Below, piece by piece: positions 11,291 through 23,475 of a stretch of DNA of 64,000 nt (its first letter is position 1; the number at the start of each line of letters is the position of its first letter). The DNA is from Anisus vortex. Its lineage: Eukaryota; Mollusca; Gastropoda; Planorbidae. The notes under the pieces were generated by a model. It was not told the origin of the DNA. It saw only the letters and a program-made list of their open reading frames with translations, and did no database searches. Made by a program: the position numbers and the translations under genes. The stretch is taken from contig OX421500.1 in NCBI GenBank assembly GCA_949126835.1, positions 25,491,231 to 25,555,230 of the forward strand. Direction: 5' to 3'.

Positions 11291-13021
11291 AGAAATATTG
11301 GCTCAAATTAAACTGCCTAATTATCTCCCTTTAACTAACAAATGTTTCCACATTTGATTCAATAGTGATGCCGAACAAGTTATGTTTTGTAATATAACAA
11401 ATATTACTGATTATTAGACCTAAGGCTTTTGCAACCAAAATTGAAACAAAAATAGACAAATTGCTTTCAACACACCAGGCAAACGATTCACATAAATATT
11501 GATTTATTTAAACCTTTTGTTAAGGCAATGTTTTTATCTATTAATTCTTACAATATGTTTCCTTTTCAGTTTTTTAAAGATAATTAATCACACAAAAAGC
11601 CTAGCTCCCCTAAAAAAATTGCGGAAACTATAGTCCAGATGGGCGGAAGGGGGGGGGGGGAGTGGGCGCTAAAAGAAAGTTGGGGGGGGGGGAAGGCGGT
11701 GAGCTGAAAAAAATTGTAAAAGGGAGCGGTGAGCCGAAAAAGGTTGAGAACCTATGGTCTAGAGTCTAGAGCATAGGTTCTGAACCTTTTTTGGCTCACA
11801 ACCCCCCCCCCCCCGACCCCCAACTTTTTAGCACCCATTCCCCCCCCCCCACCCCCAATCCCTTGGGCGTTAAAGGGTCAATATAGTTTCCGCAATTTTT
11901 TTAGGCCGACTAGATTTGTGCGCTATTTTTTATTATCTTTTTAAAAGAAACTGAAAAAAGTAATGTAATAATTAATAGGTAAAAAGAGTATCTAAACTCT
12001 AAACAATAGGCTTAAAAAAATCAACATTAATGTGAATCGTTTGCCCGGTGTGTTGCTAGTAGTTTGTCTATATTTTTATTTGTTTCAATTTCGGTTTCAA
12101 AAGTCTTAGATCTCCACGCTTCACTATTTGCATCTTGGTTTTCTTTTTTGACAACCAAATGGTATTAGCATAAAATTCACTTTCCACAAATGAGGTTGAT
12201 AAAAACGCATTACATAATTATTGTTGTCAAAACCCACAGAGGTCACCTAAACTTGACCGCTCATTAATTGAAAGAGACTAATTACATGTAAACGAATTTT
12301 TATGCTCATTTTCTTTTATTAAACATAAACATAAATATAGGTTATTCTAAAAAAAAATTATTTGTACTATTAATTTATAAATATAAGAGCCTTTTTAATG
12401 TAATTTCTGTAATTATTAATGTTTTAATATATAAACTCCATAAATATACATACAATTAATGCAGGAAAGGTTTATTTACAAATGTTTAACGTAAATTATT
12501 TTAATCCTCTAATAATTAAATCTTGTTATCAATACCATAATGTTAAATTTATATAAAGAAATAATAATTAGTTAGTAATATTTGTTTTATTACAAAACAG
12601 AACCTGTTAGGCATCACTACTGAATCAAACGTGGAAACATGTTTTTTATTACTAAAGGGAGATAATTAGCCTGTTTCATTTGAGCTCATAATATATCTTT
12701 TATTTTCTTTATAAAAAATAAATAACTTACAATTTATAACTTTGAAATGATCAAACTGTACAAATTACTGAAAACTTGTATACATATTATATGTCTAAAT
12801 AATTTATATGTATATTTTCAAACATTACATTAACTAGCCAGCTAGTTTGATTACTACGTATCTATTCCTTTTAACTATGCTATCGAACATAACCCTTATT
12901 GTAAAACGCTTTAAACGACATAGCTCAGTAAAACTGAGTACAAAACATCATTAATATTAGCACCTTACGACATCACGCATTTCTTTATAACTGGATGAGT
13001 CCACGCTATCAAGTTTTACTT

Positions 13022-14225
13022 ATTAGATAAGATAAGATAAGATTGCTTTATTGATCCAAATAAATGGAAATTTGAATTGATTACATAAATTCCGTCTTTC
13101 AGCATACTTAAAACAATATTAACCCTTACAGTCCCGGGCGCGTATATAGCGGAACTGAAGGCAGCATCGATAGAAGTAGATCGGTACGGGAAGGGTTAAG
13201 GAACCATTTGTACTCAAACACAATAGACATTGGCGCAAACTATCAAACCATTTATCATACAAATACAAGAAGAAAGTAGGCCTATCATTTAGGAGTCAGC
13301 TATTGTGCCATTGTATTTCCTGGCTGAAAGATGATTCTTTTGAAAGAGTCTCACTGATAGTGGAACAAAAGAGTTTCTAAATCTCTCTGTTCTTGCTCTT
13401 ATTGAAAGAAGCAGACCACTTCGACTAGATATTATGTAACTATCATGAAGCGGGTGTGCATGATCTTGGAGGATTTTATCAATCATAGACAGGCACCTTG
13501 AACTGAAAATATCTGCAAGAGATGGTAATTCTGTCTGTGTAGTACGAGAGGCTTTGTTTATTAGGCGGTCTATCCGTTTGTTTGTTCAATGTGGTGGAAT
13601 TACCATACCAGCAGGTGATTGCTACCAACAGTCGCTGAGTAAAACAGATTCATAATGGTTTTCTCTATTTGATATGTTTTTAGTTTATTAAGACAGAAAA
13701 GTCGTCGGTGCATTTTCTTACAGAGGCTTTGGCAGTGGTCAGACCAAGTCAGTTTGTCAGTAATTGTGACACCGAGCTATCTATATTGCGAGACTTGATC
13801 TATTATTTGGTTATTTATGTGCTAATCAGCCAGCTTGTTTCTCCTTCCGGAAGTCTACAATCATTTCTTTCGTTTTTGTGATGTTCAATATCAGGTAGTT
13901 CTCTCCGCACCATTTTTACAAATCCGAGGTCGTCCTGTGATAGAGACTGTCGTCACTGGAAACATGGCCGACAATGGCTGTATCATCGGCGTATTTGATT
14001 ACAGATACTGTATCGATTGCCGAACTGTAAATGCCATTGTGTAAATTGTGTATAGAACGGGAGAGAGGACACACCCTTGAGAGGACACACCCTTGAGGCA
14101 CTCCAGTGCTTATTTCTCTTATTTGTGAGGTACATCCCTCTACTCTGACAAATTGAGGGCGGTTTATAAAAATTGCATGATCCAGGCTTGGATGCGTTGA
14201 CTGACATTTAAAGCAGATAGATAGT
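13022..14225 (-). mobile_element. CR1/L2-like LINE, 3' part, antisense
   Basis: The minus strand carries RT words PQGCVLS, KYADDTAIVG and DFRKE-type sequence in broken frames, and C-terminal MIDKILQDHAHPLHD, SGLLLSIRARTERF, FVPLSVRLF at 13289-13486. The element terminates with a (GATAA)n-type tail at 13022-13045. Relatives: 29070-30130 and 59890-60925. Confidence 0.8.
13119..13199. mobile_element. 73-bp piggyBac-type MITE flanked by TTAA
   Basis: TTAA at 13119-13122 and 13196-13199 enclose a 73-bp insert starting CCCTTAC and ending AAGGG. A near-identical copy in reverse orientation is at 49908-49979. TTAA target duplication plus CCCTT termini is the piggyBac signature. It lies inside the LINE 3' region. 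Confidence 0.82.
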
Positions 14226-14234
14226 TTATTATAG

Positions 14235-14330
14235 ATTACGTTTATTTGAGTAAAGGGATCGTCAGTGGAAAGGATAGAACCCGCGACGGTTGAAAGTCCG
14301 GTGAACTAACCACAGAACCAGCCGGCCGCA
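14235..14330 (-). repeat. tRNA-derived SINE head, antisense
   Basis: The reverse strand reads ccggctggttctgtggttag ... tcgcgggttctatcc, i.e. recognisable A-box and B-box regions of the SINE at 24761. No full body or tail. Confidence 0.65.
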
Positions 14331-14639
14331 CACCAAACTGACCCCTACTACTAGGAAAAGTCACTGCGATTCCTATTTCCTATTAGTATAATAGTATGTA
14401 GACCTACGGATGTTTAGCAGCACTTGCTTTTACATCACATTTCATGCAAAAACTAATCGATGCAAATAGCTGAGGTGTTCAAATTATATCAGGTACGTTT
14501 GTACCGCCCACTTGCCGTTCATCGCCCCTTAGTCGCCCCCTGGAACGTCAGCGCCCCCCTAAAGCCTCCCACCGCCCCCCGGGGGGCGATAACGCCCCCG
14601 TTGAGAACCTATGATCTAGAGCATTCTGTTCGATTGATT

Positions 14640-15105
14640 ATTCTTGTATAACTGTCTGTTCCATCAAGTGTCATTGCATAACTGTCAATTTAATTAGGAT
14701 TCTTCTATATATGTATATTCCATTAATTGTCCTATAAATGTCTGTTCCATTTATTGTCCTATAGTTGTCAGTTGCATTAATTGTACTATAGTTGCGTGTT
14801 TCATTAGTTGTCCTATAGTTGTCAGTTCCATTAATTGTCCTATAAATGTCTGTTCCATTAATTGTCCTATAGTTGTCTGTTCCATTAATTGTCTTATAGT
14901 TGCGTGTTTCATTAGTTGTCCTATAGTTGTCAGTTCCAGTAATTGTCCTATGTTGCGTGTTTCATTAGTTGTCCTATAGTTGTCAGTTCCATTAATTGTC
15001 CTATAGTTGCGTGTTTCATTAGTTGTCCTATAGTTGTCAGTTCCATTAATTGTCCTATAGTTGTCTGTTCCATTAATTGTTATTGAATAAGTAATGATGC
15101 AATCG
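14640..15105. repeat. About 27-bp tandem array, core ctgttccattaattgtcc
   Basis: About 17 imperfect units built on 'gttccattaattgtcctata' with 'gttgtct' or 'gttgcgtg' variants. The same family occurs at 21109-21510. Confidence 0.9.
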
Positions 15106-15855
15106 ATTGTCCTTTGTTTGTTTTTAGTTTAATTTTTTATTCTTGTTGAAAATTAAATACACAGGGGACTTTATATAGTTTATTTACAACCAATGGAAGA
15201 AGAAGTACTTTAGCTAGACCTATCATGAAGTGATTCTACAAATCAAAGTTTTTATGGAAACTATAGATCTACAGGGTGATAATCCAAAGATACTTTAACA
15301 ATTAAATTTACTATTTTCTTTATAATAAAAAATCAAAGAACGATAATCCAAGAGTTGTTGTTTTTTATTCCGGCTACTTCCTTGTATATATAATCTTCTA
15401 TACTTAAGGCTTCTTGTTTCTATGGTCTGGTCGGAATACGGCTGGTCTGTACTCAACTCTTATGTTTGATTGAGATATGCAGATAGCGAATTATACTGTA
15501 CCACAACTGGGTGTTGTAATTTTTCGGTGTTAGCCCCTAGTTCGGGGTCGGTAATGTTGTCGACTGTGTCAAATTTAAAATTATTAAAAAGTCAAGTGTA
15601 TCATGCCGAATTGAAGGGCCAAGATGTCAAAACAAGCCAAGGCTCCGCTTCAAAATTATCAATAATTTTATAAGAAAAAGGCAATTAGTGTATGATTCTG
15701 AAATGAAAGTTTAAAAATGTGTAGGCCTATAAAATGTGTGTACAAATATTTGTCAAACGTGTGTAAAACCTAAAATTCTGTGGATTGATTCATAAACAAA
15801 AAGTTGGCAGAAAATTCCTTTCAGCTAATGACAAATTCATAAATGACCTACTTGC

Positions 15856-15889
15856 CAAAGTGTATGGTAAAATTGTTTGTAGATTTCAT
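15856..15889 (-). pseudogene. Orphan GPCR exon 1 in block B with a GC splice donor
   Basis: The minus strand reads ATG at 15889, 11 codons plus one base (MKST..NFTIHF), then GCAAGTAGG where the other three blocks have GTAAGTAGG. Downstream on this strand (15855 to 1) I find no receptor exons 2-7, only repeats. It is a duplicated first exon without a gene body unless it splices very far away. A GC donor is legal but rarer, so the exon may still be spliceable. Confidence 0.68.
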
Positions 15890-16091
15890 AGTGCCTAAAG
15901 TAGAAATGGAGATAATATATACATTTAATTTGTAAAATTGTGAACAAATTCAAGAAGATTAGATTTACATATTTATTTCTTACTCTCTAAGAACAACACC
16001 AGGTTCTAGTCTAGGATTTGTCCTTTAGTCTAGAGGATGTCCCTCACTTTTTTCATAGACCGAAGTTTTCAGAAATGTATTCTTTTACTTT

Positions 16092-16395
16092 CAAATGATT
16101 TATTTGTTGTACTTTGTATAAGATGAGTCTTTTAAATGATTATGTATTTGTTGTATATTGTATTACATTGGGCTTTCATATGATTTATGTATTTGTTGTA
16201 CATTGTATTACATGGGTCTTTCAAATGATTTATGTATTTGTTGTACATTGTATTACACGGGTCTTTCAAATGATTTATGTATTTGTTGTATAATTTATTA
16301 CATTGGGCTTTCAAATGATTTATGTATTTGTTTTATGTTTTATTACATGGGCCTTTCAAATGATTTATGTATTCTTTGTACGTTGTGCATGGGCC
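16092..16395. repeat. 45-bp minisatellite
   Basis: About 6.5 units around tttcaaatgatttatgtatt followed by tgttgtacattgtattacat. Open in frame only because 45 is divisible by three. The equivalent array in block D is split by a LINE (59475-59872 and 60930-61105). Confidence 0.95.
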
Positions 16396-16720
16396 TTTTT
16401 TTACTGAAAAAAAATCATTATATATGTTTTTTTGTTTAACGGAGACACTAAATGTGATTAGTTAGTGGAATTAAAATATTTCAATGTGTTGCAGATGTTC
16501 ATGAAAAAATGCGAAATAACGAACTACAAATAATGTCTTGAGTTTTCATATAGAAGGAAATTAGACTATTTGCGTAAGAAAGTGCATTAAAGACAATTAA
16601 AAAACTTGATTGTACAGTTATTAATTAGTATAGAATAGAAATTGGTTTAAGTTACATTTAGAAAAAAAATGAAATATTATTATTGTAAATTCGTATATGT
16701 GTGGCGCTATACAATACCTA

Positions 16721-17264
16721 TAGGGCGTTTGCAATCACGTGACAAAAAGCACGTGATTTGTGTTTACTTTGTGTAATGGTGTACAAGTAACAATGGCCGC
16801 TGTATTAATAAAGTTTCGTATAGGCTCGAGCTTTTTTTAAATGATGTGTTGTGTTTTAAGTCTTATTAAGATTTAAGCTGTATTATGTATGTTAAATAAA
16901 AAAGGCTATTTTATTATTATCATAGACATAGATAATAGACGATGTGAGCCTATTCGTGACTTGACTAGATAGCCTATTCACCAACACTATCACTTGACAT
17001 CGTAGCCTAGCCTACGAAACTTTAAAAGTGTAGGCCTATAAAGTGAAATTGAAAGTGTAAATAGGTCTAGCCGGCCCTAGCCTAATCACAGTAATCAATT
17101 ATTAATCTACAGTACTACTATTTACCTCCTTTTTTTAGTAGGATAGCCAATATTCATATGTGAATTTGGCATGATAAGAGACTTCACCGTGTGCCATATT
17201 TGTTCCTCAATTTACAAATGACGTCACTAAAAGACTTAAGCTCCGCCCATAGAGAACGCTCTAT
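16721..17264. mobile_element. MITE with GGGCGTTTGCAAT-type termini, copy 1
   Basis: Starts gggcgtttgcaatcacgtg and ends with gccca..gaacgctc, the imperfect reverse complement, bordered by TATA on both sides. A second copy is at 56541-57111. Block D has the uninterrupted site near 61478 (ttatacccttgtaac). Internal words such as caatggccgctgtattaata are shared. No coding capacity. Confidence 0.82.
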
Positions 17265-18960
17265 ACACTCGTAACATATGTATAATAATTTTAAAAAAAA
17301 ATCACGCTTTAAATATAAAACAAAAATTGAGTAATTCTATTTTTTTAATATACGCCAAAAAATTATTAACTGTAAAATGGTCGACTTTATCTATAGTATT
17401 TTTTTTAATTATAAACTATGTTTCATTTGCAACTAGTCTACTTGTTGAAGTCAATTGACTTACCTACAGAAATGTTTACTTCCATAGATGTTGTGAATAC
17501 AAATACAATAGTTCTAGATATCAAGTCATTTTAACTTTACAACTAGATCTTTTTCTAACTGAATCTGAGACTGACATCAGAGATTTGACAAATTGGCGCT
17601 TTCCTATTTGGGTTATCTATTAATGACCAGTGCGCATGTCAGATTTTTTCCTTTTCAAAAGACTTAACAAAATGAATGATGAAACGTCATAGAAAAGCAT
17701 AAAATGGTTTATTTGTTAAGAGTAATAGGTTGTACTTTTGAAAGCATGGAGCAAGTTCTTACACTTAGACTTATTATCCACTCTGTAAGATATTATTTCA
17801 TACATTTACTCTCACGCGAAATGCAAAACTCGTGTCTTGTTAATGTCATAAACGAATCAATTAGATAGAATAGAGTAATTAGATTATGTTTAAACTTTAT
17901 ACTGAAAGTCTTAACCTTCCACCAGAAGCTAAGAAATAATCAAAGATAGAACATAAATAGATCTACTTGTGGACAATGAGGATACCTAAATTATTATCTT
18001 GCTAAACGTTTAACCTTTTCATTATGTTCTTGTCATATTACTTCAGTGGGAATTTTTCTGGCCCTAATACTTCAGTTAACTCCTTAACCTTGACACCAGA
18101 AAATACTTCGTCTTGCAGTAAGAATGTCACATCTGCTAAGAAGTTACTTGAGAATGTAAAAAAACTAAGGTTTACCCATCAAAAATATTGTTTAGGTTGT
18201 AAATAAAGGACAGGTTGTGTTGATTTGAAGTGAAAAATCAATGAATCCTCCATTGGGATGTTTCCACTGGCCCTTGTTATTTTGACAAGTGTTACCTTTG
18301 TTTTAAAACAACATAACTTGTAACTTTTACTCGTGTATTGAGAGGGAAGAAAGATAAATTCAACAGAACTTACTTTGATATTAACAAGAAATACATTTAT
18401 GTTGTTACACAAGTGACTAAATAATTATGTTCAGCGTTTAATAACTTGCTTAAAAAGCTTTCAAAGGTCAAATATAAAAAAATATCTTTTTGTCTTTTTA
18501 TTTTATTTTATTTTCTCTAAATAAATTTGGGTTTCACTCACATGTGTTTTTTAAAGTTGTAATACTTATTGCTATCTTTAAATTAAATAGATTACTTAAA
18601 GTGTATAGTAACTGAACATTTATTCCATTCACTATTCCGTTCATTGTTGTGCAGGTTTTCTAAATTTTATAGTTTTAAAATAAGTATTATATTTAATTTA
18701 AGTCAATATTTTCTTTAGTCCTATTATTTTTTTAAGTATGAAAATGACATTGCACATTTGATCTAGACTGTTGAAATTGGAATAAAAACCAAGTAACACA
18801 AACAATTTACTATAAACATTAGCTTATAAAAATGGCTGCATCTCAATGCAGTGGTATACGCAGAAATCTGTAATAATGCAAAATAGGAAACTTCACTAGC
18901 GAATAAAAATACATACATGTATGCAGACAAAAATATTTAAAAATATTATTATAAAATGCA
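17265..18960. other. Conserved upstream flank of the block-B exon 1; no gene seen
   Basis: Aligns closely with 61490-63290 of block D (for example, caactagtctacttgttgaa and tattccgttcattgttgtgc), and its last part with 34920-35125 of block C. Lies 5' of exon 1 on the minus strand, so it may contain promoter sequence. I cannot place a TATA box or start site with confidence. Confidence 0.5.
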
Positions 18961-19422
18961 TACGTTTGTTATCCAACTTAGATGAAGTATATTTTTTTTT
19001 ATTTGTTTGCAGAAGTAGATTAATTTCTTTCTGTAAAAATATATCTTGTATTGTTCAAGGCGTAAATGCTTAGGTTGAAGTATAAAACTATTCTTGGCAA
19101 CTTTTGTTTACTTTGAAAAATTCAATATTAAAGGATTATGTTGTTTTCCTTTGCTTTCCAAAAATAAATATCTTATAAATCGTTAAATTTTAAACAATCC
19201 TTTCTTTTTATGTACATAAACGACCTAATTATGTCTAAATGTTGATATTAAATGCTGACATCCAATACATAGCATTGTGAATTAAAATGAAACTTTCCCA
19301 TTGATGAAAGTAGTTCGATACAATAGTTTCCCAAATGCTTAATGTAATTATATAGAGTCTAGATCTCCTGGCAAAACTTCTAAGCTGGAATTCATTTACT
19401 TCAAGTCGCACCCTTGGTTTCA

Positions 19423-19535
19423 CCAGTGACGTGGAGAGGGGGGAATCTGCAAAATGTCGATAAAACACGAGAAGCAGGTGTCTTCCGGTACTAAGGTTTT
19501 TTAAGTAAGATATCAATTTTACATCTACGGTGAGA
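19423..19535 (+). mobile_element. LINE 5' leader fragment
   Basis: gtgacgtggagagggggg and aaaatgtcgataaaacacga match the leader pieces at 3390-3500 and 40440-40530, shortened by an internal deletion. Confidence 0.55.
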
Positions 19536-19609
19536 TAGCTGTTGGCGTCAATCAATGTTTTTATCTTCAAAAGTAAAAGGCAGCTAGTTTAATTCATCTC
19601 TTATTTGTT

Positions 19610-19965
19610 TGAAGTTAAGCGGACAAAGACCTAGTTTGATTTTAGGCAGACGTTGACCTAGTTTGTGAGTTTTGTCTGACGTTAGGCAGACAATGACCTA
19701 GTTTATGAGTTTTTTTTTATGTTGGGCAGACATTGACGTAGTGTATTAGTTTTGTTTTGATGTTAGGCAGACATTGACCAAGTTTATGAGGGCTTTTTTA
19801 TGTTAGACAGACATTGACCTAGTTTATGAGTTTTGTTTGATCTTAGGCAGACAATTACCTAGTTTATGAGTTTTGTTTGATCTTAGGCAGACAATTACCT
19901 AGTTTATGAGTTTTGTTTGATATAAGGCAGACAATATCCTAGTTTATGAAGTATGACTTTTGACT
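19610..19965. repeat. 40-bp minisatellite, diverged ancestor-like array
   Basis: About 9 diverged units of gttaggcagacattgaccta plus gtttatgagttttgtttgat. Orthologous in position to the 39-bp array at 40705-43035. Confidence 0.9.
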
Positions 19966-20314
19966 GCTGTTTTTGTTGATCTGGTACAACGACCAAAAAA
20001 AATGAGTTCTTTTCATTAATCCCTTCTATTTGACAAGGAATTAAATCGTAAATAGGCCCACTCTACATACCTTTACATTTGACATAGTTTTTGGTTTAAT
20101 TGAAGTAATGGGACAAAAGATGTCGTATGCTAGAGTCTACAACTAGTTTATAGTGTACTCTTTAACAATTTCATAAAGGTTTTGCTTTACCCTCCCCCCT
20201 TTTTTTCCTCTTCAAAATATTGTTGTTATCAACGTACATCAAAACTATAATGAAAATACAAACTAAGAATAACGACTCTAGAAAGACGTACAGAAATAGT
20301 AGCCCAATGAGTTG

Positions 20315-20400
20315 ATTATTGCTGAAGTTTATTGTTGCTGAAGTTTATTGTTGCTGAAGTTTATTGTTGCTGAAGTTTATTGTTGCTGAAGTTTATTGTC
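20315..20400. repeat. 16-bp tandem repeat (gaagtttattgttgct), about 5 copies
   Basis: Perfect or near-perfect units; block C lacks the expansion near 43990. Confidence 0.93.
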
Positions 20401-21108
20401 TTAAACGAGCATTGGATTTTCAAAAATTGTGATTCTTTTTTCGCAGTATTTTTTTGTTGCTGTTCATAGTGTACGAAATAAATAATCGTATGCTATCGTT
20501 TTTGCAGTTAAATTTAAATTTTTATTAAATCTATCGAATATACAATTGTGCTTTATATTATTATGTACTTTTTATAATCATAGGCATAGGCTTTTTTATT
20601 TTCATGTGGAGTTGTGTAGTCTGTCGTTTGGTTTATATTATAGGTGTACGATTGTCATTTTATTTTTCTGTTGTTATTTTGGCAATTTTTCTTTTTACAT
20701 ACCACCTACAGAATGTACTGGGCGTTTAATGACTAGACCACTTTGCCAGTGATATTTAATAAGTTAGTTATAGATTTTAACGTAACGTCTGTCAATTGTC
20801 ATCGGAATACATTGATTCGAATACAAATACTTGTAATCAGTGCCAACTTCAAATACTTGTAATCAGTGCAAAAACCTCTTTGATGACTTTATAATCGACT
20901 GTAAACAGTTTCTGTCATCGATTCCCTGCTCAAGTGGCTAAAATATCTCCATTGAAGTATGATTTCGCAATTTATGTGAATTGAATGACTATTATAAGTG
21001 AAGCAATGATGCGAACTTAGAATTAGGGAGTAACTTGAACAACTAGTAGCTCACTCAAAAACATCAAACTTTGTTTTTCTAACTTGCTGTAATCATATAG
21101 AATTAAAA

Positions 21109-21510
21109 ATGCATTGTGCCTGTATAGTTGCCTGTTCCATTTATTTTTCTCATATAGTTGTATTGTCCATTTATTGTTGTCATATTGTTGAGTGTTCCAT
21201 TAGTTGTTCTCGTATATGTGTCTGTTCTATTAATTGTCCTTGTATAGCTATCTGTTCCATTAAATGTCCTTGTTTAGCTATCTGTTCCATTAATTGCTCT
21301 TGTATAGCTATCTGTTCCATTAAGTTTCCTTTTATAAATTTGTGTTCCATAATGTCCTTGTTAAAATTCTTGCTCCTTTAATTTACCTTGTATAGTCGTA
21401 TGGTCTTTTAATTGTCCTTGTATAGTTGTATTTGTCATTTTATAGATTTCTGTTCCATCAAGTGTCTTGTACAGCTGTCTGTTCCATTAAGTTTCCTTGT
21501 AATGCTGTCT
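21109..21510. repeat. About 30-bp degenerate tandem array (ctgttccattaattgtcct)
   Basis: Same family as 14640-15105. It gives an apparent Cys-rich open frame that is a repeat artefact. Confidence 0.85.
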
Positions 21511-21512
21511 GT

Positions 21513-21672
21513 TTGTACTTGTATTGTTTTTAGTTTAATTTATTATTCTTGTATAAGTAATGTTGCAATTGATTGTACTTTTATTGTTTTTAGTTTAATT
21601 TATTATTCTTATATAAGTAATGTTGCAATTGATTGTCCTTTTAATGTTTTTAGTTTAATTTATTTTTTCTTA
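21513..21672. repeat. 60-bp tandem repeat, about 2.7 copies
   Basis: Unit contains attgtttttagtttaattta and gtaatgttgcaattgattgt. A single related copy is near 15085-15140. Confidence 0.88.
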
Positions 21673-21729
21673 TAGAAGAGACTTTCATTAGGTCGTCTGA
21701 CTTCAATTTATGATTGTATAAATAAAATT

Positions 21730-22238
21730 AATATATAATAATAGATAATAAATAAAAACTTGCTAAAGATTTGTGTTTCAATTCTTTCTATGTGGGTAGA
21801 TCATATGACACATTATTTGTTGTATACCATAATCACTGACTATTGTTTGGCAAATCGCTTAGTTTATCAATCACTGTTACTATTGATATGTAGGTTGTAT
21901 GTGTGTACTAAAATATCTTACTTCAGTAATCAATCGTTGAAAGATTATATCGTATCTTTATTCGTCATATTTATTTATCTTACTTTGTATGATTTATTAC
22001 AAATCGACTTATAGACCAGCTGAACACATACTCCATGGGGCAAAATGTGACTTTCTACTTAACCAAAGCACCATTGGATGTCTGCTGTTTGAAGAAAATG
22101 TAAAGGCAGTAGACACAGTGGATAGAGTAGAAATATGATTGGTATATACAAAGCTGGAATTAATCTGCTCCATGATATAAATTATATTATTCTAATATAA
22201 ATGATAAATCTGAACCATGATATTGCAAAACTGGTTGA
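21730..22238. other. Duplicated flank, no gene seen
   Basis: Aligns with 46370-46550 of block C (ataatcactgactattg-type words). The remainder is unrecognised AT-rich DNA. Confidence 0.4.
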
Positions 22239-22242
22239 ATGA

Positions 22243-22243
22243 A

Positions 22244-22325
<82 letters not shown>
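22243..22325. repeat. (CT)n microsatellite
   Basis: Nearly pure CT repeat with one ttttgt interruption. Confidence 0.98.
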
Positions 22326-22327
<2 letters not shown>

Positions 22328-22984
22328 TCGATTTCTTCATCTGCCCTTTTGAATATATGATTAATTGAACTCAATACTGCGTGAAAAATATAATATTGTA
22401 TTATTGTATGGCTATGCTCAATATTAGGACATATTTACAGGACATGTGTATAGAATACATGTACTTGACATATTTATAGAACATATGTATAGGACAAAAT
22501 ACTGATTTATAGAAGTATCCGATTTTAATCAAACAAAAAGTGATCAGTTTGTATTTTAAAATGTTCAAAAGAATGGAAGAATATGGACGACATGAGTCGC
22601 TTATAGCTTGACCAGATACCCACCCTTTACTTTGGGTGCACCTCTAGAAACGTATGGCTAGAGTCAGATTTCCCATATTATTGGCCTGAGGCGCAAAAGT
22701 CAAGGGGGAATGGGAGAGGGGGGTAAATTACAATGCTGCTCATTGATAGAAAATGCCTCTGGTGCAGTATAATGTATCCAGGGCCCACCAGACAGAGAGA
22801 AAAAAAAAGTGCTGGTGAGCCCATAAGGAAAATGGCACAGTCCAGAGTACTCAAGCTTCGAGTGAACGTGCAGCAACTTGTGCAACCTGCTGGCCACACA
22901 ATCCGGCACTTGTAATATGCATGTCATAAGACATGTAGGTTTTAAGAAATAACGACTTTTGTTCCGTTAGTAGTAAATGTGATG
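22326..22984. other. No gene recognised
   Basis: Contains short acatattta/acatgtata reiterations (22430-22500) and an unidentified GC-richer patch (22680-22910) with short overlapping frames on both strands and no recognisable domain. Confidence 0.4.
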
Positions 22985-22996
22985 AGACGGGGCCAA

Positions 22997-23475
22997 ATGG
23001 ATAATAATGTAGATGTATTCTTTTTTTAATTATTTTGTTATATTATATTTTATTTACAAGGGCATAGGGATAATACTGTAGATGTATTCTTTTTTTAATT
23101 ATTTTGTTATATTATATTTTATTTACAAGGGCATAGGGATAATACTGTAGATGTATTCTTTTTTTAATTATTTTGTTATATTATATTTTATTTACAAGGG
23201 CATAGGGATAATACTGTAGATGTATTCTTTTTTTAATTATTTTGTTATATCATATTTTATTTACAAGGGCATAGGGATAATACTGTAGATGTATTCTTTT
23301 TTTAATTATTTTGTTATATTATATTTTATTTACAAGGGCATAGGGATAATACTGTAGATGTATTCTTTTTTTAATTATTTTGTTATATTATATTTTATTT
23401 ACAAGGGCATAGGGATAATACTGTAGATGTATTCTTTTTTTATTATTTTGTTATATTATATTTTATTTACAAGGG
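22997..23475. repeat. 69-bp minisatellite, about 7 near-identical copies
   Basis: Unit runs from gggataatactgtagatgta through ttatttacaagggcata. Copies differ by very few bases, indicating recent amplification. Confidence 0.96.

Larger units (their letters stand above)
8326..11756. mobile_element. hAT-type DNA transposon 1, palindromic and interrupted
   Basis: Begins cataggttctcaacc and ends with its reverse complement. Both ends carry the same subterminal region (GCTCACCGCCCCC-type words, then ccgcaattttg). The arms are long inverted repeats: 8400-8700 pairs with 11340-11660, and 10600-10905 pairs with 10990-11290. So it has two 'left' ends facing each other, unlike elements 2 and 3. The left arm contains a hAT transposase relic and a Jockey-like LINE. 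The flanking 8-mers do not match clearly (left tctaactt, right gtctagag). Confidence 0.8.
11772..14613. mobile_element. hAT-type DNA transposon 2
   Basis: Starts cataggttctgaacc (a short poly-C subterminal zone follows) and ends ttgagaacctatg. Flanked by 8-bp duplications gtctagag (11764-11771) and atctagag (14614-14621), 7 of 8 matching. The left end resembles the left end of element 1; the right end, with repeated CGCCCCC words, matches the left end of element 3 reversed. No transposase reading frame remains. Contains nested L2-like LINE, piggyBac-type and SINE pieces. Confidence 0.85.

Noticed and set aside
14614..14640. Continuation of the interrupted LINE (RAF..SID-like reading) right of hAT element 2
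   Set aside because: Only a few codons fit before the tandem array starts; too short to support.
22192..22374. Arg/Glu-rich coiled protein
   Set aside because: Translation of a CT microsatellite.
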